Origin: Methanocella conradii HZ254
Lineage (GTDB): Archaea > Halobacteriota > Methanocellia > Methanocellales > Methanocellaceae
DNA: 64,000 nucleotides
Direction: 5' to 3'
NCBI RefSeq assembly: GCF_000251105.1
Contig: NC_017034.1
Span: 2,232,001 to 2,296,000, forward strand
The notes under the pieces are model-generated. The model was not told the origin of the DNA. It did not search any database and saw nothing but the letters and a program-made list of their open reading frames with translations. The position numbers were made by a program, and so were the translations under genes. Shown here in pieces: positions 59,296 to 64,000 of the stretch (within the stretch, counting starts at the first letter, position 1; each line of letters begins with the position of its first letter).

Positions 59296-60053
59296 TAGAG
59301 CTGAGGAGCGTGTCATACTCCTATGGAGGCATCAGGGCGCTCGACCGCGTATCGCTTTCCATTAAAAGAGGCGAGCGCGTTGCGCTCGTCGGCCCTAACT
59401 CCTCCGGAAAGAGCACGCTGGCCCGCATCATGAACGCTTTACTTCTGCCCTGCGAAGGCGAGTGCATCGTGGATGGCGTCGACACGAAGGCTGACCCGAT
59501 GCATGCGAGGAGGGCGGTCGGCATGGTCTTCCAGGACCCGGATAGCCAGATAGTGGCACACAGAGTCCTTGATGATGTGGCCTTCGGGCCCAGGAACCTG
59601 GGGCTTCCAGAAAAAGAGGTACAGCGGCGAGTTTTTGAGGCGTTGAAGGCCGTTGGCCTGGAGCCGGATGGAGAGGCCCAGCGTCTTTCGGGCGGCCAAA
59701 AGCAGCTGCTCGCCATAGCCGGCGTGCTGGCCATGAGGCCGTCTTACGTCATACTCGACGAGCCGACGGCTTTCCTGGACTGCCGGGGCTCCAGGCTGGT
59801 GGAGGACGCCATCTCAGGCTTAAAGGGGCTGGGCGTGGTGATCATCACCCATGACATGGAAGAAGCGGCGCGGGCTGACAGGATAATTGCCCTCAGTGGC
59901 GGGAGGGTCGTCGCAGACTCCACGCCAGAGAGGTTTTTCTCTGATGATGCGCAGCTAGCGATGGCGGGCGTCGAGCCGCCTTACTCGTTCAGGCTACGGA
60001 AAGCCTCTATTCCCGCGCCCATGGCACATGAGGTGGTCCGATCGTGCCGCTGA
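59292..60053 (+). CDS. ecfA: ECF transporter ATPase EcfA (first)
   Basis: A 253-aa ABC ATPase. Walker A is GPNSSGKST, the Q-loop VFQDPDSQIVAH, the signature LSGGQKQ and Walker B VILDEPTAFLD, with the switch His in ITHDMEE. The DPDSQ form is typical of ECF ATPases. Start is TTG 59292, overlapping the bioY stop and preceded by GAGG; a longer frame into bioY is not coding. It pairs with the second ATPase to drive biotin uptake. Confidence 0.92.
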   Translation: MIELRSVSYSYGGIRALDRVSLSIKRGERVALVGPNSSGKSTLARIMNALLLPCEGECIVDGVDTKADPMHARRAVGMVFQDPDSQIVAHRVLDDVAFGPRNLGLPEKEVQRRVFEALKAVGLEPDGEAQRLSGGQKQLLAIAGVLAMRPSYVILDEPTAFLDCRGSRLVEDAISGLKGLGVVIITHDMEEAARADRIIALSGGRVVADSTPERFFSDDAQLAMAGVEPPYSFRLRKASIPAPMAHEVVRSCR

Positions 60054-60874
60054 TAGCAAAAGGCCTTTGTTATACGTATAACAGGGGTGAGCCTGACGAG
60101 GTTAAAGCCCTGAATGGCATCGATTTAACGATAGAGGCCGGAGAGCTGGTGCTTGTCGCAGGACCGAATGGGTCTGGTAAGACCACCCTCATGCAGTGCC
60201 TGTCGGGCTTGCTGAAGCCGGCCTCAGGCAGCGTGATAATTGATGGCGTTGACGCCGTAAAATGTGGCTCTACGGCCATGTCAATACAATTCCCTGAAAG
60301 GGCGCTGTTCGAGAGGACCGTCCTGGACGACGTGACGTTCGGGCCGTTAAACAGGGGTAAGGGCAAGGAGGAGGCGAGGCAGTGCGCAATCCGTGCCATA
60401 GAAGCCGTAGGCCTGGGCGACGACGCTCTCCTGGCCCGTCCCATGTCGTTGAGCCAGGGGCAGAGGAGGCTGGCGGCGCTTGCTGGCGTCATCGCCGCCG
60501 GGCCGCGCTACCTCTTTTTGGATGAGCCTACAGCAGGCCTTGACTCGAATGGAAAGGAGCGGATAGCCAGAATTATGGCTGGACTAGCTCGAGACGGCAT
60601 GGCGGTCGTCGTGGCCTCCCACGACCTGGCACACCTAATGGGGGTCTGCGGGCGAATGATAGTGCTAGATAAGGGGAGGGTCGCAATGGATGGCAGGCCT
60701 GGCGACATCGTATCACTAGAAGGCCTCGAGCGCATGGGCCTCGCCTTGCCTCCTTCTGCGGCAGTAGCCCGGTGGCTGAGGGGCAAAGGCGTGGACGCGC
60801 CATGGGATATAGGGCCGGAGGAGGCGGCAGAGCACCTTAGGAGGATTCTTCATGAAGGCACCCGCATGGATTAA
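60044..60874 (+). CDS. ecfA2: ECF transporter ATPase EcfA (second)
   Basis: A 276-aa ABC ATPase starting at GTG 60044, overlapping the first ATPase by ten bases. Walker A is GPNGSGKTT, the Q-loop region is MSIQFPERALFERTV, the signature LSQGQRRL and Walker B FLDEPTAGLD. It has a C-terminal extension of ~50 residues beyond the ATPase fold. With EcfA and EcfT it forms the energising unit for BioY. Confidence 0.92.
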   Translation: MPLIAKGLCYTYNRGEPDEVKALNGIDLTIEAGELVLVAGPNGSGKTTLMQCLSGLLKPASGSVIIDGVDAVKCGSTAMSIQFPERALFERTVLDDVTFGPLNRGKGKEEARQCAIRAIEAVGLGDDALLARPMSLSQGQRRLAALAGVIAAGPRYLFLDEPTAGLDSNGKERIARIMAGLARDGMAVVVASHDLAHLMGVCGRMIVLDKGRVAMDGRPGDIVSLEGLERMGLALPPSAAVARWLRGKGVDAPWDIGPEEAAEHLRRILHEGTRMD

Positions 60875-61493
60875 GCTATTAGCCCTGGCCACGCTAAGCG
60901 TTATGGTGGTCTGCCTGCCCCAGCAGTGGCTGCCTGCCGCCGCTTTAGCCGTCGCAGCGTTCATCGCGGTTACGGGTGCCCACCTGGCCAGGCTATACAG
61001 GATGTTCTTGCCCGCTTTGCCCTTCATAATCATACTGTCGTCGCTACAGGCCCTGCTGCAGGGGGACATCATGCTGGCGGCATCATCCGCCTTCAGGATG
61101 GCGCTATTATACGTTTCTGGGTCAGCGGTCAGCGTAACGACGGGCGAGGCGGAGCTTGCCGGGGCCATCGAGGGGGCGCTTCATCCTGTGGACAGGCTTA
61201 CAGGGTGGAGAGCTGGCAGGGACATCTCCACCATGGTAACCCTCGCGCTGGCTTTTATCCCGATGGTGGGCGAGGAATACCGCTCCATCAAGATGGCACA
61301 GGAGGCAAGGGGGATAAGGTATGGGGGGCCTCTAAAAAAGTTAAGGGGTATACAGGCCATCGCCGTCCCCCTGCTTTACTCGCTGTCGCGGCGTGCGGAC
61401 GATATAGCGCTGGCCATGGAAGCGAGGTGCTACGGCATAAACGGCCACAAAAACCGCGGCGCCTCAATAAATACAGGGCGCTCCAAGCATTAA
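60852..61493 (+). CDS. ecfT: ECF transporter transmembrane protein EcfT
   Basis: A 213-aa membrane protein with four or five helices. The coupling motifs are visible: ALAFIPMVGEEYRSIKMAQE with the adjacent ARGIRYG (the A-R-G motif that contacts the ATPases), and AMEARCYG as the second. It overlaps the preceding gene by 23 bases. It links BioY to the two ATPases. Last gene of the biotin cluster. Confidence 0.9.
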   Translation: MKAPAWIKLLALATLSVMVVCLPQQWLPAAALAVAAFIAVTGAHLARLYRMFLPALPFIIILSSLQALLQGDIMLAASSAFRMALLYVSGSAVSVTTGEAELAGAIEGALHPVDRLTGWRAGRDISTMVTLALAFIPMVGEEYRSIKMAQEARGIRYGGPLKKLRGIQAIAVPLLYSLSRRADDIALAMEARCYGINGHKNRGASINTGRSKH

Positions 61494-61495
61494 TC

Positions 61496-61642
61496 ATGAT
61501 CGAGAAGGACCCGGTCTGCGGCAAGGACGTGCCCACCGATAAGGCTATCGTGGTCTTCAAGCTCGGCGATGGCAAGCGCTACCGCTACTTTTGCAGCGAG
61601 AAGTGCGCCCAAATTTTCCAGAAGTCGCACCTTGGCCTTTAA
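61496..61642 (+). CDS. YHS-domain metal-binding protein (48 aa)
   Basis: A tiny protein of the YHS family: KDPVCGKDVPTDKAIVVFKL is followed by KRYRYFCSEKCAQIFQKS, with the C-x-G and F-C-S-x-x-C cysteines conserved. YHS domains bind copper or other soft metals and are often fused to CopA ATPases; here it is a separate gene 34 bases ahead of one. It overlaps a false frame of ecfT; the true start is ATG 61496. Confidence 0.85.
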   Translation: MIEKDPVCGKDVPTDKAIVVFKLGDGKRYRYFCSEKCAQIFQKSHLGL

Positions 61643-61675
61643 ATACAATTGTCGCTTAAATAACAAAGAGTAGCC

Positions 61676-64000
61676 ATGGTAGAAGCGCCAGCAAGGAAAA
61701 TATATCTAAAGATAGCCGGGATGACCTGCGCCTCATGCGTCAAGCGCGTAGAGGACGCCCTCAAGGGATTAAAGGGGGTTTCAGAGGCAAGCGTCAACCT
61801 GGCAAACGAGAAGGCGGCCATCGCGTATGATCCGATGAAGGTATCCATTGATGATATGATAAGTGCCGTCAAGGATGCCGGGTACGGGGTGGTCACGGAG
61901 ACAGCCACGCTCCCAGTCCAGGGCATGACCTGCGCTTCATGCGTCAAGCGCGTAGAGGACGCCCTCAGGGAAAAGCAGGGGGTCATCGACGTGAGCGTTA
62001 ACCTGGCCACCGAGCGCGTCACAGTCAGGTATAACCCCGAAGAGGCCACGCTTCCAGGGCTAAAGAAGGCCATCATAGAGGCGGGCTATACAGTGCCAGA
62101 AATAAAGGCAGAGCGGGAGTTTGTAGACGTGGAGCGCGAGGCCCGACGCAGGGAGATGTCAGACCTCACGGAGAAGTTCGTGTTGAGCGGCATTGCGGCC
62201 GCCGCGATAATGGCCCTCATGTTTTTAAGGCCCTACATCCCGATAATCTCCTCGCTGCCCCACGAATGGGTCATGTATATCTCATTTTTATTGGCCACCC
62301 CGGTCCAGTTCTGGATAGGCTGGCGGTTCTATAAAGGGGCTTATGCGGCTTTGAAGCATGGCACAGCCGACATGAACGTGCTCATCGCCGTGGGCACTAG
62401 CGCCGCATACTTCTACAGCGTAATAGCCACGTTCGCGCCCCGGCTCGTGGCCATCGGCGGAGAGATGCCCGCAACGTATTATGACACGTCGACGATGATA
62501 ATCGCCTTAATACTCTTAGGCCGGCTGCTGGAGGCGAGGGCTAAAGGCAGGACATCTGAGGCTATCCGCAGGCTGACCGGCCTGCAGGCCAGGACGGCCC
62601 GCGTCATTAGGGATAGCCGAGAAGAGGAAGTGCTGGTAGAAGACGTCAAGGTGGGCGACATCGTGGTTGTGAGGCCTGGCGAGAAGATACCGGTGGACGG
62701 GGTGGTCATAGATGGCTACTCGTCAGTCGACGAGTCCATGATCACCGGCGAGCCCATCCCTGCCTCTAAAAAGGCGGGCGACAACGTCATAGGGGCCACG
62801 ATTAATAAGACCGGCTCGTTTAAGTTCAGGGCAACAAAGGTGGGCAGGGATACGGTCTTATCCCAGATAATCAAGATGGTAGAGGAGGCGCAGGGCACCA
62901 AGGCACCAATCCAGCGTCTTGCCGACAGGGTGGCCGCAGTTTTCGTGCCCATCGTGATGGCGCTAGCCATACTCACATTCCTGGCGTGGTACTTTCTAGG
63001 CCCGCAGCCTGCCTTTCTAATGGCTTTACTGAACTTTATATCGGTTTTAATAATCGCCTGCCCCTGCGCCATGGGCCTGGCCACACCCACGGCCATCATG
63101 GTCGGCACGGGGAAGGGCGCCCAGTACGGCATCCTCATAAAGGGCGGCGAGAGCCTTGAGAACGCCCATAAAATCAATACCATAGTGCTCGATAAGACGG
63201 GGACCATCACGAAGGGGAAGCCGTCACTGGTGGACGTAGAGCCTGTGCCAGGCTTCAGCGTGAGCGAAATAATACGTTTCGCCGCCTCCGCTGAGAAAGG
63301 CTCTGAGCATCCGCTGGGCGAGGCGATCGTGAAGGACGCCCAAGAGCGCGGCATACCATTAACAGAGGCCACGAAGTTCGACGCCATCCCTGGCAAGGGC
63401 GTCGTCGCGGAAGTGGAGGGACATATAGTCATGGTGGGCAACTCCAGCCTGATGGAGTATGAGGAGGTGCCACTTGATGAGATGGAGGGGGCTTTCGAGA
63501 GGCTTTCCGCCGAGGGTAAGACTCCGATGTACGTCTCTGTTGATGGGAAGCCGGCCGGCGTGGTCGCCGTGGCTGATACTATAAAGGAGGGGTCACGGGA
63601 GGCCATAGCCGAGCTTAAAAAGCTTGGAATCGAGGCCATCATGGTCACCGGCGATAACCGAAGGACTGCGGAGGCCATCGCCAGGCAGGTGGGCATCGAA
63701 AAGGTGATGGCCGAGGTGCTTCCTCAGGATAAGGCTGAAGTGGTCAGGAAGCTTCAGTCCGATGGCAGGATAGTGGCCATGGTGGGCGATGGCATCAATG
63801 ACGCCCCCGCCCTTGCCCAGGCCGATACAGGTATAGCCATAGGCACAGGCACGGATATAGCCATAGAGTCCTCTGATATAACCCTTATGAGTGGCGACCT
63901 GAGGGGCGTTGTGACTGCCATCAAGCTTAGCCGTGCCACCATAAGGACAATACGCATGAACCTGTTTTGGGCTTTCATCTACAATATAATCGGCATCCCC
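61676..64000 (+). CDS. copA: Copper-translocating P1B-type ATPase, 3' end outside window
   Basis: 775 codons are in view, and the frame runs off the end. Two heavy-metal domains begin the protein, each with GMTCASCVKRVEDAL (near residues 16 and 83). The membrane part follows, with the transport motif CPCAMGLATPT, the phosphorylation site DKTGTITKGKPS, the TGDN motif and MVGDGINDAPALAQA. The CPC motif means Cu+ (or Ag+) export. The TATA-like TTTAAATAC 30 bases upstream and the YHS gene suggest a copper-handling pair. Confidence 0.95.
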   Translation, partial: MVEAPARKIYLKIAGMTCASCVKRVEDALKGLKGVSEASVNLANEKAAIAYDPMKVSIDDMISAVKDAGYGVVTETATLPVQGMTCASCVKRVEDALREKQGVIDVSVNLATERVTVRYNPEEATLPGLKKAIIEAGYTVPEIKAEREFVDVEREARRREMSDLTEKFVLSGIAAAAIMALMFLRPYIPIISSLPHEWVMYISFLLATPVQFWIGWRFYKGAYAALKHGTADMNVLIAVGTSAAYFYSVIATFAPRLVAIGGEMPATYYDTSTMIIALILLGRLLEARAKGRTSEAIRRLTGLQARTARVIRDSREEEVLVEDVKVGDIVVVRPGEKIPVDGVVIDGYSSVDESMITGEPIPASKKAGDNVIGATINKTGSFKFRATKVGRDTVLSQIIKMVEEAQGTKAPIQRLADRVAAVFVPIVMALAILTFLAWYFLGPQPAFLMALLNFISVLIIACPCAMGLATPTAIMVGTGKGAQYGILIKGGESLENAHKINTIVLDKTGTITKGKPSLVDVEPVPGFSVSEIIRFAASAEKGSEHPLGEAIVKDAQERGIPLTEATKFDAIPGKGVVAEVEGHIVMVGNSSLMEYEEVPLDEMEGAFERLSAEGKTPMYVSVDGKPAGVVAVADTIKEGSREAIAELKKLGIEAIMVTGDNRRTAEAIARQVGIEKVMAEVLPQDKAEVVRKLQSDGRIVAMVGDGINDAPALAQADTGIAIGTGTDIAIESSDITLMSGDLRGVVTAIKLSRATIRTIRMNLFWAFIYNIIGIP

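Overview
The window reads as one chromosome segment of a methanogenic archaeon, most likely a Methanocella-like member of the Methanocellales. That placement is inference from gene content. Archaeal signatures include a thermosome, XPB-Bax1, an Lhr-type helicase, an aIF2-beta with a TRAM tail, RibL, PurP and archaeal UMP kinase. CofC (coenzyme F420) and a hydrogenase maturation protease point to methanogens. TATA boxes lie upstream of several genes, and the DNA is GC-rich apart from AT-rich islands. No methanogenesis gene proper is present, so the genus is not proven.

Layout. 1-5 kb: HRDC-domain gene end, CcdA/thioredoxin pair, metallophosphoesterase/Lhr helicase pair. 5-8.2 kb: low-complexity secreted protein, DUF504 protein, an IS200/IS605 element and a 192-bp palindromic element. 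8.1-16.4 kb: SpeD-like protein, XPB-Bax1, and a minus-strand operon JAMM-ribL-argC-CBS-argJ-hisS. 16.4-27.2 kb: response regulator, phosphodiesterase, serS, a large repeat locus, TrmO/dUTPase, peroxiredoxin, glycosyltransferase, diadenylate cyclase, GtrA, hisH, a PAPS-reductase-like protein and a chagasin-type inhibitor. 27.2-32.5 kb: thermosome, isochorismatase-like hydrolase, ACT protein and an ornithine cyclodeaminase-like protein. 32.5-38.1 kb: TetR-controlled cluster, broken radical SAM gene, two paralogous PAS histidine kinases, HEAT protein.

38.2-41 kb is an AT-rich island with an MvaI/BcnI-type restriction endonuclease, its methyltransferase and a tiny membrane protein. tRNA-Pro and tRNA-Val flank an Lrp-type regulator. 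42-47 kb holds a membrane serine protease and two amt-glnK pairs. 47-56 kb has cofC, thi4, purP, an MgtC-like protein, aIF2-beta, a TatD hydrolase, an RMD1/YagE protein, a hydrogenase protease and pyrH. 56-64 kb has a rhomboid with an AN1 finger, a biotin cluster birA-bioY-ecfA-ecfA-ecfT, and a YHS protein ahead of a CopA ATPase that runs off the end.

Main points of interest: (1) a dispersed family of structured intergenic repeats (about 7.9, 19.4-20.2 and 51.5 kb, weakly 5.3 kb) sharing hairpin arms and a conserved downstream 20-mer; (2) the second amt gene appears to need a -1 frameshift at a T-TTT-TTA heptamer to join its signal peptide to its body; (3) a bacterial-type BirA operator between the bioY TATA box and start codon; (4) a shared AGGA-N8-TCCT palindrome at both amt promoters; (5) paired 22-bp palindromes around the tetR promoter; (6) a TnpA whose HUH motif reads HLR.
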